Source: Polaribacter filamentus
GTDB taxonomy: Bacteria > Bacteroidota > Bacteroidia > Flavobacteriales > Flavobacteriaceae
Assembly: GCF_002943715.1 (NCBI RefSeq)
Contig: NZ_MQUA01000013.1
Coordinates: 365,001-429,000, forward strand
DNA length: 64,000 nucleotides
Reading direction: 5' to 3'
Below, piece by piece: positions 39,328 through 47,515 of the stretch (positions within the stretch are counted from its first letter, which is position 1; each line of letters begins with the position of its first letter). Position numbers and translations under genes: made by a program. Below the pieces are notes generated by a model, which saw only the letters and a list, made by a program, of their open reading frames with translations, had not been told where the DNA came from and searched no databases.

Positions 39328-41226
39328 ATGATTAGAAAAATGGAAACTATTCATATCCATAAATTAAAAAACGGAAATTTACAATGGGTAAAAACAATTG
39401 CTACTATTTCTTGTTTATTAGCATTCCTTGGATGTTCTCATCCTCCTTCTAAAGGGTTTGGGCAAGTAGTTGGAAGTAATCCTGAATATCGTGGTTCTTG
39501 GGCCCAAGTTCCAGTTATCTTGTCACGAATTCAAGCGCCAAGTTTCCCAGATAGAGCACTTAGTGTAACAGATGCTCCTTATAATGCCAAAGCCGATGGC
39601 GTTACAGACGCTAGAGAGGCCATACAAAATGCAATTATTGATATCTCTCGTTTTGGTGGGGGTATGGTTAATATTCCTGCGGGAAAATATTTAATAGATG
39701 GGACGTTACGATTGGAAAATAATGTTAATTTTCATATAGAAGAGGGTGCCGAATTACTATTTAGTACTAACTATGAAAGCTATTTGCCTCAAGTACTTAC
39801 CCGCTATGAAGGTGCTGATGTGTATAATTTTTCTCCGCTTATTTATGTGTATCAGAAAAGAAATGTAGCTATCACTGGTAAAGGAACGCTTAATGGACAA
39901 GCAAAAGATTCATGGGCTACTTGGGTGAAAAAGGCTTCAGAAGTCGGATTAACTCGTGTCCCAGGTTCAAGTAAAGGGAATTGGGAACAGGAATTTCGTG
40001 ACATGAATAATAATAATGTTCCGCTATTTGAGCGAATGTCTGACCGCTCTGGAAATCTTCGACCTCATTTCATTCAATTTTATGATTCGGAAAACATTTT
40101 GTTAGAAGGGGTCAATATTATTGATTCCCCTTTTTGGGTAAATCATTTTTATAGGTGTAAAAATATTACGGTACGAAATATTGTCTTAAAGTCACTAAAT
40201 AAAAACAATGACGGAATAGATATAGAGTCTAGTCAAGATATGCATATTTACAATGTTGATTTTGCAACTGGTGACGATTGTATTTCAATTAAATCAAGTC
40301 GAGATCTTGAAGGCTTGCAAAAAATGATTCCCAGTAAAAATATTGTCATACAAAATGTGCGATTCTTAGCAGATGACGCTATCGCACTAGGAAGTGAGGC
40401 TTCAGGTGGAGTCCGAAACATTTTTGTAGAAAATTCAGAAGGTAGTAATTTAAGAAAAGGTTTTTATTTTAAAGGAAATAATAATAGAGGAAATCATTTT
40501 GAACACATTAGAATTCGAAACCTTACTTTAGGTGATTTGGTTGATTTGCCAGAAAATGCTCGTAAATTAGGAATGATTGATGTGACTACTAATTATGATA
40601 GTATAGGCGTAAAATATAACAGGCCTTCTGAATTCAAAGATATTCGCTTAGAAAACATCATTACAGGAACATCCATATTCCCATTAAAATTAGAGGGTTC
40701 TGCAGGAGTGCTTATTAAAGATTTTGTTTTAGATGGTGTGCATTTAGGAGCTGGAGAGCAACCCAATGTCATTACAAATGTTGATTTAAAAACATTATTT
40801 GTTCATAACATGACCGTTGGCAATAAACCATTATTTGCATTAGTGGAAGGCTCAAATGAAGAAAAAATCATTCAGCAAAACAACAATATACCACCAGATG
40901 TTTATGCCGGGGAAGAGCAAGTAATTATTCTTTCACAAAAAAATGTTATTACGCTTATGGGAGATGCGATAGACAAAGAGCATCGTCTATCTTTTAAATG
41001 GGAAGCCATACCCGCAGATGCCGAAATAGTTTCTTTTGGAGAAGATTCCAATGGGAATGAATTATATTATAGTTTTGGGGACGAAAAAAGTATAGAATTT
41101 ACACATCCAAATTCGTTAGTAACCCAAGTTATATTTACAAAACCCGGCATGTATCGTTTCCGACTAAACGTTAGTGATGGTTCATTAACGGGGTATCACA
41201 CAGTTTTTATTGAAGTAAGAAGATAA
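39328..41226 (+). CDS. GH28-like polygalacturonase-family protein with C-terminal Ig/PKD-like domain
   Basis: Exported lipoprotein of about 630 residues (lipobox AFLGC). A right-handed beta-helix of the GH28/pectin-lyase fold covers about residues 70-480. It has DAPYNAKADGVTDAREAI at its start and the family acids in NNDGIDIESS and TGDDCISIKS. The usual catalytic GHG motif is replaced by SEASGG (GSEASGGVRNI), so activity on plain polygalacturonan is uncertain. A beta-sandwich domain follows (VITLMGDAIDKE...FKWEAIPADAE...FRLNVSDGS). The start could be 39328, 39340 or, overlapping fucP, 39304; 39328 lies 5 bp after the fucP stop. Confidence 0.82.
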   Translation: MIRKMETIHIHKLKNGNLQWVKTIATISCLLAFLGCSHPPSKGFGQVVGSNPEYRGSWAQVPVILSRIQAPSFPDRALSVTDAPYNAKADGVTDAREAIQNAIIDISRFGGGMVNIPAGKYLIDGTLRLENNVNFHIEEGAELLFSTNYESYLPQVLTRYEGADVYNFSPLIYVYQKRNVAITGKGTLNGQAKDSWATWVKKASEVGLTRVPGSSKGNWEQEFRDMNNNNVPLFERMSDRSGNLRPHFIQFYDSENILLEGVNIIDSPFWVNHFYRCKNITVRNIVLKSLNKNNDGIDIESSQDMHIYNVDFATGDDCISIKSSRDLEGLQKMIPSKNIVIQNVRFLADDAIALGSEASGGVRNIFVENSEGSNLRKGFYFKGNNNRGNHFEHIRIRNLTLGDLVDLPENARKLGMIDVTTNYDSIGVKYNRPSEFKDIRLENIITGTSIFPLKLEGSAGVLIKDFVLDGVHLGAGEQPNVITNVDLKTLFVHNMTVGNKPLFALVEGSNEEKIIQQNNNIPPDVYAGEEQVIILSQKNVITLMGDAIDKEHRLSFKWEAIPADAEIVSFGEDSNGNELYYSFGDEKSIEFTHPNSLVTQVIFTKPGMYRFRLNVSDGSLTGYHTVFIEVRR

Positions 41227-41235
41227 AATAATAGC

Positions 41236-42852
41236 ATGAAATTAAAAATAGCTTGGTATGGAGGATTCTTAATTACGATGTTGATTACAAGTTGTAGAAC
41301 GGATTCAAATCAAACGAAAAGACCAAATATTCTATTTGTTGTCAGTGATGACCAGTCCTATCTTCACACAAGTTTTATAGGTTGTAAATTTATCAATACT
41401 CCCGCTTTTGATAAGATAGCAAGTGAAGGCATTTATTTTACAAATTGTTATGCTAGCTCTCCTGGATGTGCACCATCTAGGGGTTCAATTGTTACCGGCA
41501 GATACCCTTGGCAAAATGAACAATCTGGACAACATAGTTCATCATGGTTAAATAAATATGTTCCCTTTTTAGATGAGCTTGAAGCAAATGGTTATGTCAC
41601 AGGAAGAACAGGAAAGGGTGTAGATCCATTCCAATATGCAAGAAGTTCAGCAGATTCTCTATGGCGTGCAGAAAATGCTGCAGGTAAAGCCTATAATAGT
41701 ATTAAATATGAAGAGAAAGGTGATGACCGATTTGCTCTTGGCATTAGCAACATAAATTATTCTAAAAATTTCAAATATTTCATCGATAATGTAAAGGAAG
41801 ATAAGCCATTCTTTTTTTGGTTTGGAGCCAGAGAACCACATCGCAGTTATGAAAAAGGATCATGGAAAAGAATGGGTAAAAATTTGAAAGATGTTGACGT
41901 TCCAAAATTTTTACCGGATAATGAAGAAATTAGAGGTGATCTATTGGATTATGCGGTAGAAATCGAATGGTTTGATTTAGAGCTTCAAAAAATATTGGAA
42001 TATCTTCAAGAAATTGGAGAACTAGATAATACTGTTATTATTGTAACATCAGATAATGGAATGCCATTTCCTCGTTCTAAAGCTAATTGTTACGACATTG
42101 GTGTTCATGTTCCTTTAGCTATTCGATATCCCAAAGCAATTCAAGCTGGCAGAATATACAATACACCAATAAGTTTAATTGATATTGCTCCAACAATATT
42201 GGAATTATCAAATACAAGCCCAAGTAATATGATGCCAATTACTGGTGAAAGTTTGGTAAGACTATTAACATCAAATAATGAAAGTTATAATAAGCCAGTG
42301 TTTTCAGGTAGGGAGCGCCATTCTTCTTCAAGATACCTGAACCAAGGTTATCCGCAACGTGCCGTTAGAAAAAACGACTATCTATTTATCTGGAATATAA
42401 CTCCAGAGCGCTGGCCTGCAGGCGCTCCACAAAAATTCTCTGATAGGGATTCCACAAAATTACTACCCATTTATGGCTTAAATAAAGCCGGAAACTATGT
42501 TTATGAAGGCATATTTGCAGACATTGATGAGTCGCCATCCAAAACATACCTTATTGAAAATTATAAGGCTGAAAAAACAGAGACATATTTTAATTTGGCT
42601 TTTAACAAACGTCCAGAATTTGAGCTTTATAATTTAGATAAAGATAAGGATTGTTTAAATAATTTGTCAGGTCAGCAAGATTACCATATACTAGAAGCAC
42701 AAATGAAAAATATTCTAATAGAAGAATTAAAGAGAACAAACGACCCACGTGTTGTTGGCCCCGATTTCACAATATTTGATAGTTATTTAAGGTATAATAA
42801 AATAGGAAGGTTTCCAAAATCAACTTACTATGTTGAAGATTTCCATAATTAA
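41236..42852 (+). CDS. Sulfatase 5, sulfamidase/heparan-sulfatase-like
   Basis: 538-residue lipoprotein-type sulfatase (lipobox MLITSC, Cys20). It has ILFVVSDDQSYLH, the formylglycine motif C78-APSR in GCAPSRGSIVTGR, GRTGKGV in place of the usual GKWHLG, FWFGAREPHRSYEKG and IVTSDNGMPFPRSKANCYD. The REPHR segment and the SDNGMPFPR...YD pattern are typical of the N-sulfoglucosamine sulfohydrolase-like group (SulfAtlas S1_8, from memory), which also contains O-sulfatases. It is the last gene of the polysaccharide operon and starts 9 bp after the GH28 gene. Confidence 0.9.
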   Translation: MKLKIAWYGGFLITMLITSCRTDSNQTKRPNILFVVSDDQSYLHTSFIGCKFINTPAFDKIASEGIYFTNCYASSPGCAPSRGSIVTGRYPWQNEQSGQHSSSWLNKYVPFLDELEANGYVTGRTGKGVDPFQYARSSADSLWRAENAAGKAYNSIKYEEKGDDRFALGISNINYSKNFKYFIDNVKEDKPFFFWFGAREPHRSYEKGSWKRMGKNLKDVDVPKFLPDNEEIRGDLLDYAVEIEWFDLELQKILEYLQEIGELDNTVIIVTSDNGMPFPRSKANCYDIGVHVPLAIRYPKAIQAGRIYNTPISLIDIAPTILELSNTSPSNMMPITGESLVRLLTSNNESYNKPVFSGRERHSSSRYLNQGYPQRAVRKNDYLFIWNITPERWPAGAPQKFSDRDSTKLLPIYGLNKAGNYVYEGIFADIDESPSKTYLIENYKAEKTETYFNLAFNKRPEFELYNLDKDKDCLNNLSGQQDYHILEAQMKNILIEELKRTNDPRVVGPDFTIFDSYLRYNKIGRFPKSTYYVEDFHN

Positions 42853-43328
42853 CAATGGTTTGGAGAGGAATTAAAAAATGGGTAAATCAAAAAGGATGAT
42901 TTGTCCTAGAATGTAAACCATATTGACCTATTCTTGAGACTAAAGGGGCATTGTTGTCAAAAATAGGTTAAATTTTAAAATTGATCTAAAATTTGATTCG
43001 AGAATAAGTCCATATGGTTTGCTAAACACTCTAATATTTGGACTTTTACTTTTATTATTATCGCCTAATTAAACAAAGAAAATGATACAAATATCTGTAT
43101 GTTTAAATGATGTGATATTTGGTTTTTGTCATAATGTGAACAAAAATAAATTTAAGTTTGATATTGGTTTATAAATTAGTTGAATATGATCATAAATATT
43201 TGATTTTAAATTTTACATGCATTAAATATTTTCAATAATCTAAAAACTAAAAACGTTTTTGCATACGATTTTATAATTTTAAGGGTTTTTTAGCTTAATA
43301 TTTGTGCTTAAATCATTTTAAACACAGA
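42853..43328. other. Non-coding stretch between the PUL and the tRNA fragment
   Basis: About 475 bp, AT-rich, without a gene. The only structured feature is a perfect 12-bp palindrome AAAAACGTTTTT at 43249-43260 followed by GCATACG, which looks like a LacI-type operator, but it has no obvious target gene next to it. Confidence 0.35.
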
Positions 43329-43371
43329 GCTCATAACCCGAACGTCACTGGTTCGAGTCCGGTTCCCGCTA
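43329..43371 (+). other. 3' half of a tRNA-Met(CAU) gene, candidate attachment site
   Basis: The sequence begins near the anticodon loop (CTCATAA, anticodon CAT). It then shows the 3' anticodon stem CCCGA, variable loop ACGTC, a full T arm (ACTGG-TTCGAGT-CCGGT) and the 3' acceptor strand TCCCGCT plus discriminator A. The upstream 5' half of a tRNA is absent: the bases before the loop do not pair with CCCGA. Integrases commonly recombine in the 3' half of tRNA genes and leave such a copy. The intact gene must be elsewhere in the genome. Confidence 0.82.
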
Positions 43372-43553
43372 ACAAAAGAAATACCAGTAAATATAGAACG
43401 CGAAGAAAACCTAAAGTAACTAAAAACCAGAAAGATACAATATGAATAATCCTTAACTTAATAACATTGGGCTAGAATTAGCAATAAATTATATACGGCT
43501 TAAGTTAGCATTTTAATAAAAACACTAAATTAGACATATAAATTAGAAAGAAC

Positions 43554-43700
43554 AAAAGAGGGGATTAAGGTTATGATATACGCAGAAGCTTAAGACTTCG
43601 TCAACATTGAAAATCACCTCTCTTTTCTACACAGATTTCGTACAGTTCTATGAGGCTTTTTAGACCTCGATTTTAAGTCGTTGAAACTCGCGTAGTATGT
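43554..43700 (+). ncRNA. Candidate IS110 bridge RNA
   Basis: The non-coding leader upstream of the transposase folds. A 10-bp stem AAAAGAGGGG (43554-43563) with CCTCTCTTTT (43617-43626, one G-U) encloses GAAG..CTTC. A second part has GAGG..CCTC and CGA..TCG pairings (43651-43680). IS110 elements are known to encode a bridge (seek) RNA here, with one loop pairing to the target and one to the element ends. I have not matched guide bases to the target, so the call is by position and foldability. Confidence 0.5.
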
Positions 43701-43721
43701 CCTTTCAAAAAACATTTTCTT

Positions 43722-44693
43722 ATGAATAAAGATATTAAATATTTTGGTATTGACATCAGCCATTTAGTTTTTGATGTTACAGATTCTGATGGTAATTACT
43801 ATCAATTTAAAAACAGCTTAATTGGATTTAAAAAATTCATGAAACTTTTGGATTTTAATAGCCATTGTGTGATGGAAGCTACCGGTTATTATCACTATCA
43901 GTTAGCGTATTATTTACAGGAGAATAGCGTTGTATTATCCGTAGAAAACCCATTATCAGTAAAACGTTTTATTCAGATGAAACTATCTAAAATAAAGACA
44001 GATAAAAGTGATTCTAAGCTTATTTGTGAATACGCAAAACAAGTAGATTTAAAGCTTTGGCAGGGAAACTCAAAACACCAATTAGAATGTCTTCAAATGA
44101 CAAGATTACTTTCTGTGTATACAAAACAGAGTACTATGTTAAAAAATAAATTACATGGAGAAGCTGTTTTAGGGCAACCTAGTAAATTAGTTGTTACTTC
44201 ATTAAAAAGGAGTTTAAGACAACTCAAAAAAGAAATAGATACTATAGAAGAAAAGCTTTTGTTGTTGGTAAATGAAGTGCATAAAGATATTTTAACACGT
44301 TTAAAAAGTATTCCAGGAATAGGAAAGAAAACATCCTTAATGTTAGTGGTTTTAACGGATGGATTCGATCGTTTTAAAAGTGGAAGTGAGTTATGTAGTT
44401 ATGCAGGATTAACCCCTATAATTAGACAAAGTGGATCTAGTGTAAATGGCCGAGCACGAATTAGTAAAATAGGAAATCAAAAGCTGCGAAATTTATTATT
44501 TATGTGCAGCTTTAATGCCTGTAAATACAATAAAGGGTGTAAGGCAATTTATGATAGAATAGTCGCAAAAGGTAAGCGTAAAAAATTAGCTTTAATTGCA
44601 GTTTGTAATAAGCTATTAAAACAGGCATTTGCCATAGCAAAATCAGGATTAATATATGATGACACCTATATAAGTACTTTAGTGAAAAATTAA
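43722..44693 (+). CDS. IS110-family transposase
   Basis: 323-residue DEDD recombinase. N-terminal RuvC-like domain with Asp in YFGIDISHLVFDV, Glu in CVMEATGYY, and the Asp pair in KTDKSDSKLICEYA. The C-terminal Tnp_20 domain has IPGIGKKTSLMLVV, LCSYAGLTPIIRQSGSS with the candidate catalytic serine, and IGNQKLRNLLFMC. Length and order are normal and the frame is intact, so the element may be active. It acts with an RNA encoded in its own flank. Confidence 0.92.
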   Translation: MNKDIKYFGIDISHLVFDVTDSDGNYYQFKNSLIGFKKFMKLLDFNSHCVMEATGYYHYQLAYYLQENSVVLSVENPLSVKRFIQMKLSKIKTDKSDSKLICEYAKQVDLKLWQGNSKHQLECLQMTRLLSVYTKQSTMLKNKLHGEAVLGQPSKLVVTSLKRSLRQLKKEIDTIEEKLLLLVNEVHKDILTRLKSIPGIGKKTSLMLVVLTDGFDRFKSGSELCSYAGLTPIIRQSGSSVNGRARISKIGNQKLRNLLFMCSFNACKYNKGCKAIYDRIVAKGKRKKLALIAVCNKLLKQAFAIAKSGLIYDDTYISTLVKN

Positions 44694-44744
44694 TGAGATT
44701 TTACTTGTTTTTTACCACAGTACTTTGTTGTGCACAGGCTTTTC

Positions 44745-45160
44745 TCATTTTAATTGATTTTCTACTATTTTTTCCAATTCATTTTGTTTAAAGTCAAACC
44801 AAGATTGGCGAAAATTAGATTGGTCTATTTTATGCTTAAAATTCTGAAAAGGTTTTTTCTGTTGTAAAACATCTTGTAATTCCAATTTTAAATTTTGGTC
44901 ATTTAACTGCTCGATAAATCGCTCCATTATTTTAAATGATTCGAAACTTTCAAGTATCTCAATTTTTATAAAATTTTCTTTTTCTGATTTATCTTTTCTA
45001 AATGCTCACGGAAAATCTCTTTAAATTCTTCTTCGTCTGAAATTTGTGAAAAATCAGGAATTGCTATAATTTCATTCGTTTTCATATTGTAGTAGCATTC
45101 ATTTCCGCAATCTAATTCTTGCGCAATTTCTCTAACTACACTTTGTTTTGAATTATCCAT
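44745..45160 (-). pseudogene. UPF0158-family protein, frameshifted
   Basis: The minus-strand frame from 45160 encodes VVREIAQELDCGNECYYNMKTNEIIAIPD and stops at 44966. A one-base shift in the A-rich tract GAAAAAGAAAATTTT continues FIKIEILESFESFKIMERFIEQL and the part from 44927 (QKKPFQNFKHKIDQSNFRQSWFDFK), ending at 44745. Together these match the UPF0158 family from end to end, so a single indel broke the gene or is a sequencing error. Function of the family is unknown; such genes are common cassette cargo. The start overlaps the end of the DUF3024 gene by 8 bp. Confidence 0.75.
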
Positions 45161-45497
45161 AAAAGCAACCGTGTTTATCCTTTTTTATGATTTCTATAAT
45201 TTCCCCTAAATGAGTAGATTCAGGAAATGGTTCGTAAATCTCCCATTTTCCGCTAGCTCGCATCCAAAATAGATTCCATTTTTTCTTTGATTTATAATGT
45301 CGGATTTTAGCAAAATCAATTTGTTGCATCTTTTTTGGGTTGTCCCATTCAGGTCTGATTTCGAATAGGATTACAACTTTCCCGTCGAATGAATACCCGA
45401 TATCAACTTGTTTACGAACTTCAAGGTTTTCAGGTCGTAATGATTCCACATACTTTTTAATAGTGGATTCGTTTATGTCAATCGTAGTGTTTTTCAT
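45153..45497 (-). CDS. DUF3024-family protein
   Basis: 114 residues if translation begins at the Met at 45497 (MKNTTIDINESTIKKYVE). The longer reading to 45620 would run through the attC-like site and is not real. Family pattern: VDIGYSFDGKVVILFEIRPEW, IDFAKIRHYKSKKKWNLFWMRASGKWEIYEP, and the end DKHGCFYG. No biochemical function is known for DUF3024; from memory it recurs in integron cassettes, which fits its position. It shares a cassette with the overlapping UPF0158 gene. Confidence 0.85.
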   Translation of the reverse strand: MKNTTIDINESTIKKYVESLRPENLEVRKQVDIGYSFDGKVVILFEIRPEWDNPKKMQQIDFAKIRHYKSKKKWNLFWMRASGKWEIYEPFPESTHLGEIIEIIKKDKHGCFYG

Positions 45498-45648
45498 TAT
45501 GTTCCAATTTTTTTCAGCTTGTGCACAACTTTTGGTATATGGTTTGTTGCGTGGTAAAGTAACAAATTTAGCAAGTACAAACCAAATAGAAAATCCGCAA
45601 GGACTTTCGCAAGTAGGCAAGAAGCAAGCAATAAATTATATACGGTGT

Positions 45649-47503
45649 GTGTGCCCAGTATGGGCCTCTTTAACTTATCGCAAGATAAGTTATTCAACTA
45701 GAGGGTGCAAGTCCCTTATGCACAGGAGTAACGTCTTGAAGCATTAGTAAGTCGCAAGGGTGGTAACTGCGAAGTTACATCTGAAGAAAGCGAGACTACA
45801 AAACTCGTTACTGACGAACAGAAATCGTATACAGCGGCATATTTACTTGGGTAAGCAAGCACATCATTGTAACGCCCAAAAGAGTAACAAAAGGGTAAGT
45901 ATGTAGATACGGCAGGAATTGAGTGAAAGAAGATGCCATTACCTGGGGAGGTCTCTAGAGCCACGAGTTGGCTGTATAGAGAAGTCAGCAGAAGTCATAG
46001 TACTTACAGGAAACGAGGAGGGAAAAACCCTCACGGTCTCACAAGTAAGGAAGGACTGAACATTAAATTACGTTGTAATTCGACTAGGAGGCATTGCTAG
46101 CCTAGTCTTAGCTCAACAGGAGTAAACAAATTATTTAAAACTATGATTGCCCAAGTATTAGAAGCTACGAATCTTTATAAAGCAGCACGTCAAGTTATGC
46201 GCAATAAAGGAGCAAGCGGAATAGACAGTATGTCGCATCAAAAACTCCCTGAATACATTAGGGAAAATAGGTCAGAACTACTGCTATCCATTTGTAATAA
46301 TAGCTATGTACCACAAGCAATTTTAGGAGTAACGATCCCTAAAGGAAATGGTAAAACCCGACTTTTAGGAATACCAACGGTAGTAGACAGATGGTTACAA
46401 CAGGGGGTAAACCAACAATTAATGACTAAGTTCGAATACGAATTTGAAACCTTTAGTTACGGATTTCGCCCACAGAAGAACATCCAAAAGGCAGTACTAC
46501 AAGCCCAGCGATACATCAATGATGGCTATCAGGATATTGTAGATATTGACTTAAAAGGATTCTTCGATGAAGTAGACCATTGCATCCTACTGCAACTTAT
46601 TTACAACAAAGTACAATGCCGAACCACCTTGCGTTTAATCCGAAAATGGCTTAGAGTTCCCATTTCAATAAATGGAAAACTTTATAAACGCCGAAAAGGA
46701 ATTCCACAAGGCAGTCCAATAAGTCCATTACTATCTAATATTATATTAGACGTTCTGGATAAAGAAATGCAAAAACAAGGGGTACGATATGTGCGTTATG
46801 CAGACGATTTTAGTATGTATGCTAAAAGCAAAAGCGAGGCAAAACGAATAGGAAATAGCATGTATTTGTTTCTTAGAGACAAATTAAAGCTCCCTATAAA
46901 TGGTGCTAAAAGTGGTATACGCAGACCTGTAAATTTTAAATTGCTAGGACACGGTTTTGTGCCAATCTATAAGAAAGGCATAAAAGGGCAGTATCAACTA
47001 GTTGTAAAACAGGAAAGTTGGGAAAAGTTTAAGCGCAATCTTAAAAGTTTAACCAAGAAAACCAAACCAATGTCTTTACTAGAAAGACTCGAGCGACTAA
47101 ATCAAGTTTGCAGGGGCTGGATGAATAATTACCGATTAACAAACATTTATGCTAAACTTAAAAAGTTGGATGAATGGTTGCGAAATAGGTTACGATATTG
47201 CATTTGGCATGATTGGAAAAAACTAGAAAGAAAACGTAAAAGCCTAATTCGATTAGGAATAGAAAACGGACAAGCGTATGCTTGGAGTAGAACAAGAATG
47301 GGAGGCTGGGCAGTAGCCCAAAGCCCTATACTTAAAACTACAATTACCCTTTCTATACTTAAAAGAAAAGGTTACAAACCCATGGTAGATTACATAAATA
47401 AGAAGCAAACTTCAATTTGGTGAACCGCCGTATACGAGACCCGCACGTACGGTGGTGTGAGAGGCGCACTGGCTACTTTTTGGTAGTCAGCCGTCTACTC
47501 GAT
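45649..47503 (+). mobile_element. Group II intron copy 1
   Basis: Starts GTGTGCCCAG (GUGYG rule) and ends CTACTCGAT. The 5' part has the hairpin ACTTATC-GCAA-GATAAGT and GAGGGTGCAAGTCCC. The 3' end has a domain V-like GAACCGCCGTA...TACGGTGGTG and a domain VI hairpin (CTGGCTAC..GTAGTCAG). Length 1855 bp, nearly identical to copy 2; only a few substitutions are visible. It is inserted in the attC-like core in the orientation opposite to the cassette genes, as known for IIC-attC introns. The CGC at the domain V base agrees with class IIC, but a fold is needed. Confidence 0.87.
46143..47423 (+). CDS. ltrA: Group II intron reverse transcriptase/maturase, copy 1
   Basis: 426-residue intron-encoded protein. 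The RT domain has IPKGNGKTRLLGIPTVVDR, FSYGFRPQKN, DIDLKGFFDEVDH, GIPQGSPISPLLSNI and the catalytic YADDF. Maturase domain X (GIIM) is CRGWMNNYRLTNIYAKLKKLDEWLRNRLRY. No HNH endonuclease domain follows, so target entry must use single-stranded or folded DNA, which agrees with insertion in attC-like hairpins. It needs intron RNA domains around it for splicing. The amino-acid sequence is identical to copy 2. Confidence 0.95.
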   Translation: MIAQVLEATNLYKAARQVMRNKGASGIDSMSHQKLPEYIRENRSELLLSICNNSYVPQAILGVTIPKGNGKTRLLGIPTVVDRWLQQGVNQQLMTKFEYEFETFSYGFRPQKNIQKAVLQAQRYINDGYQDIVDIDLKGFFDEVDHCILLQLIYNKVQCRTTLRLIRKWLRVPISINGKLYKRRKGIPQGSPISPLLSNIILDVLDKEMQKQGVRYVRYADDFSMYAKSKSEAKRIGNSMYLFLRDKLKLPINGAKSGIRRPVNFKLLGHGFVPIYKKGIKGQYQLVVKQESWEKFKRNLKSLTKKTKPMSLLERLERLNQVCRGWMNNYRLTNIYAKLKKLDEWLRNRLRYCIWHDWKKLERKRKSLIRLGIENGQAYAWSRTRMGGWAVAQSPILKTTITLSILKRKGYKPMVDYINKKQTSIW

Positions 47504-47515
47504 TCTACGCAGTTT

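Larger units (their letters stand above)
17358..42852 (+). other. Polysaccharide utilisation locus for a sulfated glycan
   Basis: Fourteen plus-strand genes and two frameshifted ones are packed with short gaps or 1-4 bp overlaps: ECF sigma/FecR, SusC/SusD, five sulfatases, GH92, GH28-like, SGNH esterase, RraA-like, TctCBA and FucP. The mix implies a sulfated, possibly acetylated heteroglycan with mannose, uronic-acid or fucose-like units; the exact polymer cannot be read from sequence. Two genes carry frameshifts (fecR and sulfatase 2), which suggests early decay or assembly errors. Confidence 0.85.
43499..44725 (+). mobile_element. IS110-family insertion in an attC-like core
   Basis: Boundaries are inferred by comparing with uninterrupted sites: removing 43499-44725 restores the site sequence TATACGG-TGTTGTGCAC. 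A possible shared core CTT lies at both junctions. The element has 223 bp of non-coding DNA before the transposase and 32 bp after it, the layout of the IS110 group rather than of IS1111. It has no terminal inverted repeats, as expected. Length 1227 bp. Confidence 0.72.
43481..44735 (-). repeat. attC-like site A, interrupted by IS110
   Basis: GCAATAAATTATATACGG at 43481-43498 equals the inner-to-outer 3' arm of the other attC-like sites of the window. The expected continuation TG-TTGTGCAC appears at 44726-44735, after the IS110 element. GTTGTGCAC is the exact inverse complement of GTGCACAAC at the far end of the same cassette (45521-45529). The left arm is not recognisable, so the site is partial. 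Confidence 0.7.
45521..47510 (-). repeat. attC-like site B, interrupted by a group II intron
   Basis: Core GTGCACAAC (45521-45529), outer stem GTATATGGTTTGTTGC paired with GCAATAAATTATATAC (16 pairs, three of them G-T), an inner hairpin with a GCAA loop (AATCCGCAAGGACTT region), and after the intron the core GTTCTACGC completed at 47510. GTTCTACGC is the inverse of GCGTAGAAC at the other end of the S41 cassette. The site length without the intron is about 135 bp. Confidence 0.8.

Noticed and set aside
45498..45620. N-terminal extension of the DUF3024 gene
   Set aside because: These codons come from the attC-like site. The family start fits the Met at 45497.
45340..45747. 135-residue plus-strand frame across the DUF3024 gene and attC-like site
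   Set aside because: Antisense to a recognised family member and runs into the intron; a shadow frame.
45716..45964. Repeated 82-residue minus-strand frames at 45716-45964 and 50431-50679
   Set aside because: They lie inside the structured RNA part of the two group II introns and are repeated only because the introns are. No coding signal.
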